Of a stretch of 43,587 nt of DNA, positions 17,434 through 25,227 are shown piece after piece. A model generated the notes under the pieces. That model searched no databases. It was not told the DNA's origin and saw nothing but the letters and a program-made list of their open reading frames with translations. A program made the position numbers and the translations under genes. Each line of letters starts with the position of its first letter. Position 1 is the first letter of the stretch. Source of the DNA: an uncultured Asticcacaulis sp. (GTDB taxonomy: Bacteria > Pseudomonadota > Alphaproteobacteria > Caulobacterales > Caulobacteraceae); the NCBI GenBank assembly GCA_936940865.1, contig CAKZJB010000226.1, forward strand, positions 1 through 43,587. The letters are read 5' to 3'.

Positions 17434-17769
17434 TCACCGGCCGATCTGACGGCTTATCCGGTTTTCCTGGTGGTTCAGGCGGTGCTGTTCGGCACGCGTC
17501 AGGTGGCCGTGGTGCCTGGACGCATCGAAACGCTCCTCGGCGCGGATACCGCGGTCTTCGGCGCGCAGTTCGTGCGCCTGGCGGCGGGTCAGGTCGCCTT
17601 CACGGCGCTCTTCCGCGATGCGATGATGCTGGTAGTCGAGGCGCGCATTGACTTCGGCGCGGCGCGGATGGTGGTGCTGCCACGGCGTGGCGGCCGCCGC
17701 CGAACCGGCAATGGCGGCCGACGTCAGGGCGGCGGCCAGGGACAGGGTAATCAGGATTTGCTTCTTCAT
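17434..17769 (-). CDS. Small exported, highly charged repeat protein, function unknown
   Basis: A 111-residue product from the ATG at 17769 (MKKQILITLSLAAALTSAAIAGSAAAA, a clear signal peptide). The mature part is rich in His, Arg and Glu and predicted helical, with a loose internal repeat: EGDLTRRQAHELRAEDR is echoed by HGHLTRAEQHRLNHQENR. The pattern R-x-G-x-LTxxExxxL resembles small periplasmic proteins often annotated as hypothetical in Alphaproteobacteria. It is probably periplasmic, and the histidine clusters might bind metal, which is speculation. It is convergent with the DUF3857 gene and divergent from the esterase gene. Confidence 0.75.
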   Translation of the reverse strand: MKKQILITLSLAAALTSAAIAGSAAAATPWQHHHPRRAEVNARLDYQHHRIAEERREGDLTRRQAHELRAEDRGIRAEERFDASRHHGHLTRAEQHRLNHQENRISRQIGR

Positions 17770-17835
17770 GGCTTGGACCTTTCGAAATCCGCATCTCATG
17801 CGGTAAAGCGACCTTAGGCCCCGCAGTCTGAACGG

Positions 17836-17850
17836 AGGCGGAGACCGCCT
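17836..17850. promoter_or_regulatory. Short palindrome AGGCGG-AGA-CCGCCT in a divergent promoter region
   Basis: Perfect 6-bp arms with a 3-base centre lie in the 240-base gap between the divergent small-protein gene and the esterase gene. The arms are followed by ATTATTTT on the plus strand. It could be an operator or a weak attenuator. Confidence 0.25.
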
Positions 17851-18008
17851 ATTATTTTGGGTTCATGCGGCCGCCCGGTTCGCGGCCGGAATATTTCAAT
17901 TTCGACACACGAAAGACGGTGCTTGGCAAATCGGCGCGTCTGAGGCAGGTATTTAATCTGACATAAAGGCATAATCCGGCACACCGGGCACCATAAAGGG
18001 AGACCACC

Positions 18009-19970
18009 ATGACCATCCGCCGCCTTGCCGCCGCCATTTCCGTCCTCGCCCTTGCCGCCGCTTCGGCTGCCCATGCTGAGGATGCTCCGAAATTCGCCCG
18101 CATCTTCGGCGACCACTCCGTCCTGCAGCGCGGGGCTTCCGCCAATGTCTGGGGTACCGCCGCACCGTCGCAAACGGTGACGGTCGCGTTCAACGGCCAG
18201 ACCGTCACCGCCATGGCTGACGCCAAGGGCAAGTGGCGCACTCAGCTGACAGGCCTCAAGCCCGGCGGCCCCTATACCCTGACCGCGACGGCCGGCACCG
18301 CCACCACAACGCTCAACGACATCATGGTCGGCGACGTCTATCTGTGCGGCGGCCAGTCGAACATGCAGTTCCCGGCCCGGCTTTCGACCGGCGCCTGGGG
18401 CGAGATCGGCGCGTCGTACAACCCAAATATCCGCTTCATCAAGATCGACAACGACAGCGAGCCGGCTCCGCTCGACGACCTCAAGACGCCGGCCGCCTGG
18501 AAGGTCGCCGGCCCCGACACCACCGGCGATATCTCGGCGGTCTGCTATTACATGTCGAAGACGCTGCAGAAGGAACAGAACGTTCCCGTCGGCTTCATCG
18601 ACAGCGACTGGGGCGGCACGACCATCCAGGGCTGGATCAGCGCCGGCGCGCTGCGCACCATGCCCGGCTACGCCAAGGACATCGACCTGGTCGCGGCCTA
18701 CGCCGTTTCGCCGGAAAAGGCGATGGCCCAGCAGGGCGCCGACCTGGAAGCCTGGTGGGATGGCCGCGACCCGACCATGAAGACGCAACGCGCCTATATC
18801 TCACCCAAGTTCAATGACGCCGCCTGGCCCAGCCTCATACCCACCAGTTCCTGGAAGGACACGGGGATAGCCGAGTTCAGGGATTTTGACGGCGTGGCAT
18901 GGTTCCGCACCACGGTAACGCTCACCGACGCCCAGGCGAAGACGGCCAACGAACTGACGCTCGGTCCGATCGATACCTACGACACGACCTGGGTTAACGG
19001 CGTGCGCGTCGGCGGCGCCGCCATGCCGTGGATGTGGCGCGATTACAAGGTCCCGGCCGGCGCCTTCAAGCCAGGCGTCAATGTTATCGTCATCCGTGTC
19101 CTGTCGGGCGGCGGCGGCAACGGCGGCCTGACCGGCCAGGTGCAGTTCCGCGGCATCAAGACCAGCGACGGCCAGTACATCCCCCTCAATGCGCCGTGGA
19201 AGTACAAGGCCACTACGCGCCTCAAGGGCCTGTCGATACCGCCGGCGCCGTGGGACGTGCCGACCAGCCTGACCACGCTTTACAACGGCATGATCGCGCC
19301 GCTGGCCGGCTATACGGTCAAGCTGACGGCCTGGTACCAGGGCGAGGCCAATGCCGGCGCCGCCAAGGAATACCAGGCTCTGCTGCCGCTGATGATGAAC
19401 GACTGGCGCAAGGCCTGGGGCCAGCCGGACATGCCCTTCCTGGTGGCGCAACTGTCGTCCTTCGGATCGGTGTCGACCCAGCCCGGTCCGTCCGGCTGGG
19501 CGGAACTGCGCGAAGCCCAGGCGCTGGCGGTCAAGGGCGATCCCCATGCGGCGCTGGCCGTCACCCTCGACGTCGGCGACCGCACCGATATCCACCCGAC
19601 ACAGAAGAATATCGTCGGCCAGCGCCTCGCCCGCGGCGCGCGCGCCGTCGCCTATGGCGAGGCGGTGACGCCGGGCGGTCCGGAAGCGACCGGCGTTACC
19701 CGTTCTGGCAGCGACCTGGTGATCAGCTTCAAGGATACGAACGGCGGCCTGCGCAGCTACAGCTCCGACACCGCCATCGGCTTCGAAGTCTGCGCCGGCG
19801 ACGCCTGCAAGTACGCCATCGCCGTGCCGTCGGGCGATACGGTCGTGCTGAAAGGCGCCAACGCCCCCGGGATTACCAGCGTGCGCTACGCCTGGTCGGA
19901 TGCGCCCTATGTCAACCTCTACAGCGCCGACGACCTGCCGGCGGTGCCGTTCCGCCTCGACGTGAAATAG
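18009..19970 (+). CDS. Sialate O-acetylesterase-type SGNH/GDSL esterase, exported
   Basis: The protein has 653 residues with a signal peptide (ISVLALAAASAAHA-E). It has the hallmark layout of the sialate O-acetylesterase family: an N-terminal beta domain (FGDHSVLQRG, then ANVWGTAAPSQTVTVAFNG), GGQSNMQFP with the nucleophile Ser117, and an inserted galactose-binding-like beta domain (about 280-400). The C-terminal GDRTDIHPTQK provides the Asp-His pair. Family members remove acetyl groups from sialic acid or, in many environmental bacteria, from hemicellulose. With a beta-mannosidase and a carboxylesterase nearby, deacetylation of mannan or glycan side chains is a reasonable guess. AAAGGGAG lies eight bases before the ATG. 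The HAD gene begins about 50 bases downstream, so the two may be co-transcribed. Confidence 0.9.
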   Translation: MTIRRLAAAISVLALAAASAAHAEDAPKFARIFGDHSVLQRGASANVWGTAAPSQTVTVAFNGQTVTAMADAKGKWRTQLTGLKPGGPYTLTATAGTATTTLNDIMVGDVYLCGGQSNMQFPARLSTGAWGEIGASYNPNIRFIKIDNDSEPAPLDDLKTPAAWKVAGPDTTGDISAVCYYMSKTLQKEQNVPVGFIDSDWGGTTIQGWISAGALRTMPGYAKDIDLVAAYAVSPEKAMAQQGADLEAWWDGRDPTMKTQRAYISPKFNDAAWPSLIPTSSWKDTGIAEFRDFDGVAWFRTTVTLTDAQAKTANELTLGPIDTYDTTWVNGVRVGGAAMPWMWRDYKVPAGAFKPGVNVIVIRVLSGGGGNGGLTGQVQFRGIKTSDGQYIPLNAPWKYKATTRLKGLSIPPAPWDVPTSLTTLYNGMIAPLAGYTVKLTAWYQGEANAGAAKEYQALLPLMMNDWRKAWGQPDMPFLVAQLSSFGSVSTQPGPSGWAELREAQALAVKGDPHAALAVTLDVGDRTDIHPTQKNIVGQRLARGARAVAYGEAVTPGGPEATGVTRSGSDLVISFKDTNGGLRSYSSDTAIGFEVCAGDACKYAIAVPSGDTVVLKGANAPGITSVRYAWSDAPYVNLYSADDLPAVPFRLDVK

Positions 19971-20018
19971 AGGCTTCCTGCCTTGACGCCGGGGAGCGGG
20001 CGGTCCATCTGCCAAGCC

Positions 20019-20633
20019 ATGGATACCCCTCCCCGCCTTTCGCTGGCGCCCGGCACCGAAGCCCTGGTCTTCGACTGCGACGGGACGCTGGCCGACACCT
20101 TCGCCGCCCATTTCCGCTGCTTTCGCGACGTCATGCGCGACCTCGACTATGCGTTCGAAGCCGACTTCTACGCCGCACGCCTCGGCCTGTCCCGTACCCT
20201 GCTCTTGAAAGCCATTGCTGAAACGCACGGCGTCGCGCTTGACGATGCCGAAATCGCCCGGCGCACCGTCGCGGCCTTTCCCGGCTATGTCGGCGCCGTC
20301 ACGCCTATTGCCGTGACCTGCGACCTGGCGCGCGCCCATCACGGCCGACTGAAAATGGCCGTGGCCTCGGCCGGTACGGGCACGATCGTCCGCTCGATCC
20401 TGGACACGATCGGCATGTCGCCGCTGTTCGACGCCGTCGTCACCATCGAGGATGTCGCGCGCGGCAAGCCGCACCCTGACATCTACCTCGCCGCCGCCGA
20501 CCGGCTGAAGGTGCCGCCCGCCAGGGCCCAGGCCTTCGAAGACAGCGACGAAGGCCTGGAGGCCGCGCGCACGGCCGGTATGCATGTGACGGATATACGG
20601 GCCTATTACCGCACCGATCCGGCCCGCTGGTAA
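20019..20633 (+). CDS. HAD-superfamily phosphatase/phosphomutase, beta-phosphoglucomutase-like
   Basis: A 204-residue cytoplasmic HAD hydrolase with motif I FDCDGTLADT (nucleophile Asp19, acid/base Asp21) and a helical cap after it. Motif II is VASAGT, motif III the lysine in RGKPHPDIYLAAA, and motif IV FEDSDEGLEAARTAGM. This spacing fits subfamily IA sugar phosphatases such as 2-deoxyglucose-6-phosphatase or beta-phosphoglucomutase. Acting on sugar phosphates from the neighbouring glycosidase and esterase products is possible but unproven. The ATG at 20019 is chosen over an upstream TTG at 19983. It converges on the second M61 gene. Confidence 0.85.
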   Translation: MDTPPRLSLAPGTEALVFDCDGTLADTFAAHFRCFRDVMRDLDYAFEADFYAARLGLSRTLLLKAIAETHGVALDDAEIARRTVAAFPGYVGAVTPIAVTCDLARAHHGRLKMAVASAGTGTIVRSILDTIGMSPLFDAVVTIEDVARGKPHPDIYLAAADRLKVPPARAQAFEDSDEGLEAARTAGMHVTDIRAYYRTDPARW

Positions 20634-20635
20634 CA

Positions 20636-20657
20636 AGGCGCCTCTTTCGGAGCGCCT
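20636..20657. terminator. Hairpin between convergent stops (HAD gene and second M61 gene)
   Basis: AGGCGC and GCGCCT pair around a 10-base loop in the 30-base gap between the two stop codons. GTTTCC follows on the plus strand. It is a likely bidirectional terminator, though weak. Confidence 0.45.
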
Positions 20658-20663
20658 GTTTCC

Positions 20664-22604
20664 TTATTTCTTTTCGGCCAGAATATCATCCAGAAGCGCA
20701 GGCGTGCCTTCGATTCGCTCCAGGCGCGGATAGCGCAGGCCGCCGTGATAGTCGATCCTGATCGTCTTGACGTAGTCGTCGACCTTGACGACCAGCTCGA
20801 TCGGCTCGGACCCGGTCTTTGCGTCCGTGATCGCGGCCTTGAGCGTGTCGACATCGGCGGTGCGGCCGTTGACGGCGATCAGCGTGCCGCCCGGCGCCAT
20901 GCCCGCCTTGAAGGCCGGGCTGTCCCACAGCACGCTTGCGATCGTCATGTCCTTGGCGATCGAAATCCCGATCGAATAGGCGAAGCTGTTCGCCTTGCGG
21001 CGGGTTTCCAGCGCCTTGTAAAAATCGGTCGGCGTATCGGTATAGACCAGTTTATAGCCCCCGCGCTTGAGCCCGTCGAGCGGCGCACCGTGGCCGTCGT
21101 CCGGCCCGTGACCATCGAGCCGCGTGCGCAGGAAGGTCGCCCAGTCGTAAGGATATACGCTGTTCAGCGTCTTAACGACGTCGTCGAAGTTGTAGGTCGT
21201 GACGCCCCAGTCGCCGTTCTTGATGCCAAAAAAGGCCTGGGCGAAGTCGTCGAGCGACTTCTTGCCACCGGTCTTTTCGCGGATCAGGGTGTCGGCGTCG
21301 AGCCAGATCAGCAGACCCTCGCTGTAATAGTCCTCCGAGCGCTGGTTCGACGGCCACGGCAGGGTGGCGCGCGAGGCGATGATCGGATCGTTGGTGGTGT
21401 CCTGCAGCGCCCGCCACTTGCGCGCCGGCAGGTTGTCGTACGATGCCGCCGTGATCGCCAGATATTCCAGTTCCTGTTGCTGGGTATATAGGCCCGAACG
21501 CGCCGCCAGGACCTGGCCCCAGTACTGGGTCTGGCCCTCATACACCCACAGCAGCGAGTCGCGCATCGGCACCTGGAAGTTCGGCGTCCACAGGTCCCAG
21601 CCGCGGCGGAACTTGCCGTTCCACGAATGCGTCATCTCATGCGACAGCAGATCGCGACCGACGAACGCCGTCTTCCATTCGGTGAAATAGTTGGTCTGCA
21701 CGCCGTCTTCCGACGAACGATGGTGCTCAAGCCCGATGCCGCCCAGCTTATCCGACGCCGACACCAGGAAGTCGTAGTGGTCGTAATGGTGGGCGCCGTA
21801 AAGCTTGTAGGCCTGCTGGATCAGCTTGCGGTGGACGGCCAGGGCTTCGTCGGTCGCCACGATCTGGTCGGGCTTGTCGCCCATGACGTTCATCCGCACC
21901 GGCACGGGCCCGCCGGGATCGAGATCGTAGGTCTTGAAATACTTGCCGATATAGACCGGGGAATCGACCAGGGTGTCGTAGTCGGTCGTCTTGAAGGTGA
22001 CGGTGCCGTCCTCTTTCGTCGCCGTATCGAGGCCCGTGGCATAGCCCCAGCCGGCCGGGAATTTGATCGTTGCATTGACCGGAATGCGGCTGGCATAAAA
22101 GCCCGCCGGATACATCGACGCGAAGTTCCATTGCAGGTCGATCATCTCCTGCGTCATGACGATACGCGACACATTCGACGTCGATGGCGCCAGGTAGGTG
22201 AAATCGACCGTGACTGTCTTGGCGCCATGCGGCACATCGACGTGCCAGGCGTACATATCGACCGGATCGCGCGTCCATTCCAGGCGCTTGTCCCCGGCGT
22301 GGACGTAGATGTCGGCGATGCGCTGCAGGTCGGTGCCGGGCGAATGGTGGCCGGGGATCCACTTGGGCAGCATGAAGACGAAGTCGCCGGCTTTTTCGAC
22401 CGGAATGACCTCATGGACCTTGAAGAGGCGATGGTCGAGATCGGTCATGTCGACCGTGATGTCGAGCGGCGCCACATAGGGCACGTCCTTCGGTCCGGCA
22501 ATGGCGGGCGATGGCGGCGCGGCCACCTGAGCCAGGGCGTGGGACGAAACCAGTCCGGCCGCAAGGGCAAGGACGCTGACGAAGGACAAGACGTGCCGGG
22601 ACAT
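20664..22604 (-). CDS. M61-family metallopeptidase with PDZ domain (second paralogue)
   Basis: A 646-residue exported zinc peptidase, closely related along its whole length to the gene at 12033-13961. Shared blocks include QQAYKLYGAHHYDHYDFLV and GGIGLEHHRSSE. HEMTHSWNGK holds the zinc-binding HExxH at residues 322-326, and WVYEGQTQYWG the likely third ligand. The signal peptide ends near SSHALAQ. A C-terminal PDZ domain (SIGISIAKDMTIASVLWDSPA, then MAPGGTLIAVNGRT) precedes an identical final LAEKK. It is evidently an old gene duplication, now separated by 6.7 kb carrying other genes. It probably works in the periplasm on peptides; the cause of having two copies is unknown. Confidence 0.92.
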   Translation of the reverse strand: MSRHVLSFVSVLALAAGLVSSHALAQVAAPPSPAIAGPKDVPYVAPLDITVDMTDLDHRLFKVHEVIPVEKAGDFVFMLPKWIPGHHSPGTDLQRIADIYVHAGDKRLEWTRDPVDMYAWHVDVPHGAKTVTVDFTYLAPSTSNVSRIVMTQEMIDLQWNFASMYPAGFYASRIPVNATIKFPAGWGYATGLDTATKEDGTVTFKTTDYDTLVDSPVYIGKYFKTYDLDPGGPVPVRMNVMGDKPDQIVATDEALAVHRKLIQQAYKLYGAHHYDHYDFLVSASDKLGGIGLEHHRSSEDGVQTNYFTEWKTAFVGRDLLSHEMTHSWNGKFRRGWDLWTPNFQVPMRDSLLWVYEGQTQYWGQVLAARSGLYTQQQELEYLAITAASYDNLPARKWRALQDTTNDPIIASRATLPWPSNQRSEDYYSEGLLIWLDADTLIREKTGGKKSLDDFAQAFFGIKNGDWGVTTYNFDDVVKTLNSVYPYDWATFLRTRLDGHGPDDGHGAPLDGLKRGGYKLVYTDTPTDFYKALETRRKANSFAYSIGISIAKDMTIASVLWDSPAFKAGMAPGGTLIAVNGRTADVDTLKAAITDAKTGSEPIELVVKVDDYVKTIRIDYHGGLRYPRLERIEGTPALLDDILAEKK

Positions 22605-22676
22605 GAACGCTCCTGAAACCGTATACAGTTCTCAACGAAGCGCAGATCGTTGCGGATGTAAAGATACCACCAGAAA

Positions 22677-22694
22677 CATTACGGATCGGTAATG
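22677..22694. promoter_or_regulatory. Palindrome CATTAC-N6-GTAATG upstream of the second M61 gene
   Basis: The full site is CATTACGGATCGGTAATG, 73 bases before the M61 start. Its arms match the palindrome at 14076-14100, which lies between the first M61 gene and the DUF3857 gene. A shared regulator is possible. Confidence 0.35.
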
Positions 22695-22773
22695 CTAACT
22701 TTCAATCGCTAACTGAATGGTGGCGTACCATTGTCCGGCCGTGGCTATCGCCCGTGACACTCGCGGGCTTCAT

Positions 22774-22923
22774 TACTTCTCCTCTCCCCACTTGAGGGGA
22801 GAGGAAGGCGCGAAGCGCCAAGGTGAGGGGTAAACCGGCAGAAGATGCGCGCGCAGAGAGCGCGGCATATACCCTCATCCGGCCCTGCGGGCCACCTTCT
22901 CCCCTATTCAAGGGGAGAAGGGA
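22774..22923. repeat. MITE-like inverted repeat with terminal hairpins
   Basis: About 150 non-coding bases have two ends that are inverted, diverged copies of each other. One end has the hairpin CTCTCCCC/GGGGAGAG followed by AAGGCGCGAAGCGCCAAGGT and GAGGGGTA. The other has TACCCTCATCCG, GGCCCTGCGGGCC, ACC and the hairpin TTCTCCCC/GGGGAGAA. Elements of this look are common interspersed repeats in Alphaproteobacteria. It occupies most of the 374-base gap between the second M61 gene and the hypothetical gene at 22979; the remainder shows nothing else. Confidence 0.7.
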
Positions 22924-22978
22924 AGCCGGTCAATACTCTAAATGTGAAATTCGACACCTCTGCGGGCGAGCCGAAGGG

Positions 22979-23518
22979 TTAACCTCGTACCCTCACGCCG
23001 AGGGCCTTCAAGGACGCGGAAATGGCGTCCGGATTGAAATTGCCGGAAATCGCGGTCTTGAGGCTTTCACGAGCGTCGTTGCTCAGCTCACCATGTGTCA
23101 TTAGCTTTCGCGGATCGCGCCACTCGGCGAACCAAGGTTCAGCTACTTCTGTTAGGTATAGGCCGAGTTCTTCGATACACCTCTCGTAGGTATCGCCGGT
23201 TTTGGCATTGAAGCGGTGATGATACGCATAGCCCGTTACCCTCCGCGCAGGGTCACTAATGATCCCGATTGCACCACCTGCAATAGGGGCGCTGAGCACC
23301 CGAATACTAAGCATCACGCGGATATCAACGCGTGGGGCTCTTGGAGCTCCGTAAGTGCTTCCGTGCCGGTGGAAATATATGCTTTCGGCGCAGAAATCGT
23401 TCGTCCGTACCCACAGTCGGTTCTTAGTTTTATGAAACCCATAAAGACCAGCGATCACCGAAAAATCAGCACAAACACGCTTCATTCCATCCGCGACAAC
23501 TTGCGAAAACTCCCCCAT
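22979..23518 (-). CDS. Hypothetical protein, 179 residues, foreign-looking composition
   Basis: A soluble protein without signal peptide or membrane segment. MKRVCADFSVIAGLYGFHKT followed by LWVRTNDFCAESIYFHRHGS resembles the start of DUF4304-type proteins, which are often found next to mobile or contact-dependent toxin loci, but the match is only by eye. Codon use is visibly less GC-biased than in the neighbours. The gene ends just beside a MITE-like repeat. Its ATG is eight bases after the pirin stop, and the GGAG that would serve as its ribosome binding site overlaps the last pirin codons, so translation may be coupled to pirin. The function is unknown. Confidence 0.7.
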   Translation of the reverse strand: MGEFSQVVADGMKRVCADFSVIAGLYGFHKTKNRLWVRTNDFCAESIYFHRHGSTYGAPRAPRVDIRVMLSIRVLSAPIAGGAIGIISDPARRVTGYAYHHRFNAKTGDTYERCIEELGLYLTEVAEPWFAEWRDPRKLMTHGELSNDARESLKTAISGNFNPDAISASLKALGVRVRG

Positions 23519-23526
23519 TTATAGGC

Positions 23527-24411
23527 CTACTCCGGCAAGGGAATGAATTCGAGCTCGTCGCCCGGCACCTTGGGGAAGCGCCCTTCTTTCCAGTCAGCCT
23601 TGGCCTGTTCGATGCGTTCGGGCCGCGACGACACGAAATTCCAGTAGATATGGCGTTCGCTCAGGTGCTCGCCGCCAATGACGACAAAATGGGCGCGCGT
23701 GGTGGCATGCACCTGGACGAAGGCACCGGGCTTCAAGACCGCCATGCTGCCCTTTTCCACGGCCAGCCCGTCGATATCGAGCTCACCGTCGCAGACATAG
23801 ATGGCGCGCTCTTCCACGCCCATCGGCACCTGAAACTGCGCCCCGGCCTTCAGCCGCGCCTCCAGATAGAGCGTCTTCGCATAGGTCCTGACCGGCGACT
23901 TCAGCCCGAAGGCCTCGCCCATCATGACGCGCACCGCCGCCTGGCCGTCGTCATACTCCGGGACGGCCGAAGCCTCGTAATGGAAGAAGGCCGGATCGGC
24001 TTCCTCGTCCGCCTCGGGCAGGGCCAGCCACAGTTGCAACCCGTCGAGACGGCGCGGCCGCTGGAAGGTCTCGGGGTTTTCGCGTTCGGAATGGACGATG
24101 CCGCGGCCGGCCACCATCAGGTTGATGTCGCCCGGCGAGACGACGCAGTTCGAACCCAGCGAGTCGCGGTGGAGGATATGGCCTTCGAACAGGTAGGTGA
24201 CCGTGGCCAGGTTGATGTGCGGGTGCGGCCGGACATCGACGCCCTGGCCGGGCGCGAAATCGGCCGGCCCCATATGGTCGAAGAATATCCACGGCCCGAC
24301 CATGCGGTGCTTGGCGAACGGCAGGACACGGCGGACGACGAATCCTCCGAGGTCCTTTTCCCGCGCCGGAATGGTAAGGATCACGCTGTCGGGAAGCGTT
24401 GTGTCGGTCAT
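23527..24411 (-). CDS. Pirin-family bicupin protein
   Basis: A 294-residue cytoplasmic protein with the two cupin barrels of pirins. The N-terminal cupin holds the metal-binding set: RPHPHINLATVTYLFEG gives two His, and GRGIVHSERE gives His plus Glu. FFDHMGPADF and the C-terminal WNFVSSRPERIEQAKADW are typical. Some bacterial pirins are quercetinases and others modulate enzymes such as pyruvate dehydrogenase; the sequence does not decide. GAGAGAGG precedes the ATG. It lies 11 bases after the upstream secreted-protein gene, so these two and the following hypothetical gene probably form one operon. Confidence 0.92.
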   Translation of the reverse strand: MTDTTLPDSVILTIPAREKDLGGFVVRRVLPFAKHRMVGPWIFFDHMGPADFAPGQGVDVRPHPHINLATVTYLFEGHILHRDSLGSNCVVSPGDINLMVAGRGIVHSERENPETFQRPRRLDGLQLWLALPEADEEADPAFFHYEASAVPEYDDGQAAVRVMMGEAFGLKSPVRTYAKTLYLEARLKAGAQFQVPMGVEERAIYVCDGELDIDGLAVEKGSMAVLKPGAFVQVHATTRAHFVVIGGEHLSERHIYWNFVSSRPERIEQAKADWKEGRFPKVPGDELEFIPLPE

Positions 24412-24422
24412 GGCCTCTCTCT

Positions 24423-25154
24423 TCAGTGCCGGTGTCTGCGGCGGTGTTTGCGGGCCGGCGCCTTGTCGTCGGCGATCGGGGTCATGGACGTGCCGGCCTC
24501 CGAACCGGGCGCCGGTGCCGGCGACGCCTTGGCGATCAGGTCGATGCTGGTCATCAGCGGCAGGTCGCGCTTGCCCACTGTGTCGTGCAGGGTAGCCTTG
24601 ACCGTATAGGTGCCGGCCGGATCTTCCGGATCGAAACTCAGCAGTACCACGCGGCTGCGGTTGTCGAAGACGCCGCCGGCCGGAACCTTGCCGTGGACGG
24701 CCTCCAGGCCGCGATAATCGCTGGCGCCGTAAAGCTTTCCGTCGGGGCGAAAGACCTGGAGGTCGTAGGTGACGTCGGCCGCGCCGGCCTCGTCGAGTTG
24801 CGGGCCGGTGAAGACGACTTTCAAGGCCAGGTCCGCGCCAGGCTCCGCGCGCGCCACGCGATCGAGATGCCGCGTGCCCGGCTGGCCGAAAGCCGCCATT
24901 TCGGATTTCGGAATGACGACCAGCATGCCCGACAGGGGGCCGTTACGGTCGGGAAAGCCGGCTGCCGGATCATAGGTCGTGGTTTTGGGCGCGTCGGGCG
25001 CGGTTTCCACCACCGCCCCCCCCGCGGGCGCCGCCGGGGCCGGCGTCACCGTGGTCTTCTTCTTTTTGCGATGATGCGTGCGGGCTTCCGCGCCGCCGCC
25101 CACGGCTACGACGGCCGCAAGCCCGAGACATCCGATCAAAAACCGACGACGCAT
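24423..25154 (-). CDS. Exported protein of unknown function with basic low-complexity ends
   Basis: A 243-residue product with a signal peptide (MRRRFLIGCLGLAAVVAVGGGAEA). A short Lys/His-rich stretch (THHRKKKKTTV) and a Pro/Ala/Thr linker follow. A beta-rich central domain runs from about residue 70 to 200; its end, DPEDPAGTYTVKATLHDTV, looks like the last strands of an Ig-like fold. The tail is very basic (RKHRRRHRH). It is probably periplasmic; the charged ends may bind a polyanion, which is a guess. GGGGAG is positioned six bases before the ATG. It heads the pirin operon. Confidence 0.8.
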   Translation of the reverse strand: MRRRFLIGCLGLAAVVAVGGGAEARTHHRKKKKTTVTPAPAAPAGGAVVETAPDAPKTTTYDPAAGFPDRNGPLSGMLVVIPKSEMAAFGQPGTRHLDRVARAEPGADLALKVVFTGPQLDEAGAADVTYDLQVFRPDGKLYGASDYRGLEAVHGKVPAGGVFDNRSRVVLLSFDPEDPAGTYTVKATLHDTVGKRDLPLMTSIDLIAKASPAPAPGSEAGTSMTPIADDKAPARKHRRRHRH

Positions 25155-25227
25155 GCCGTACTCCCCTTATTCGCGGGCGGACTATGTCACGCGCTTCCTG
25201 ACCGGACAAGGCTGGATCGGGAATGGT

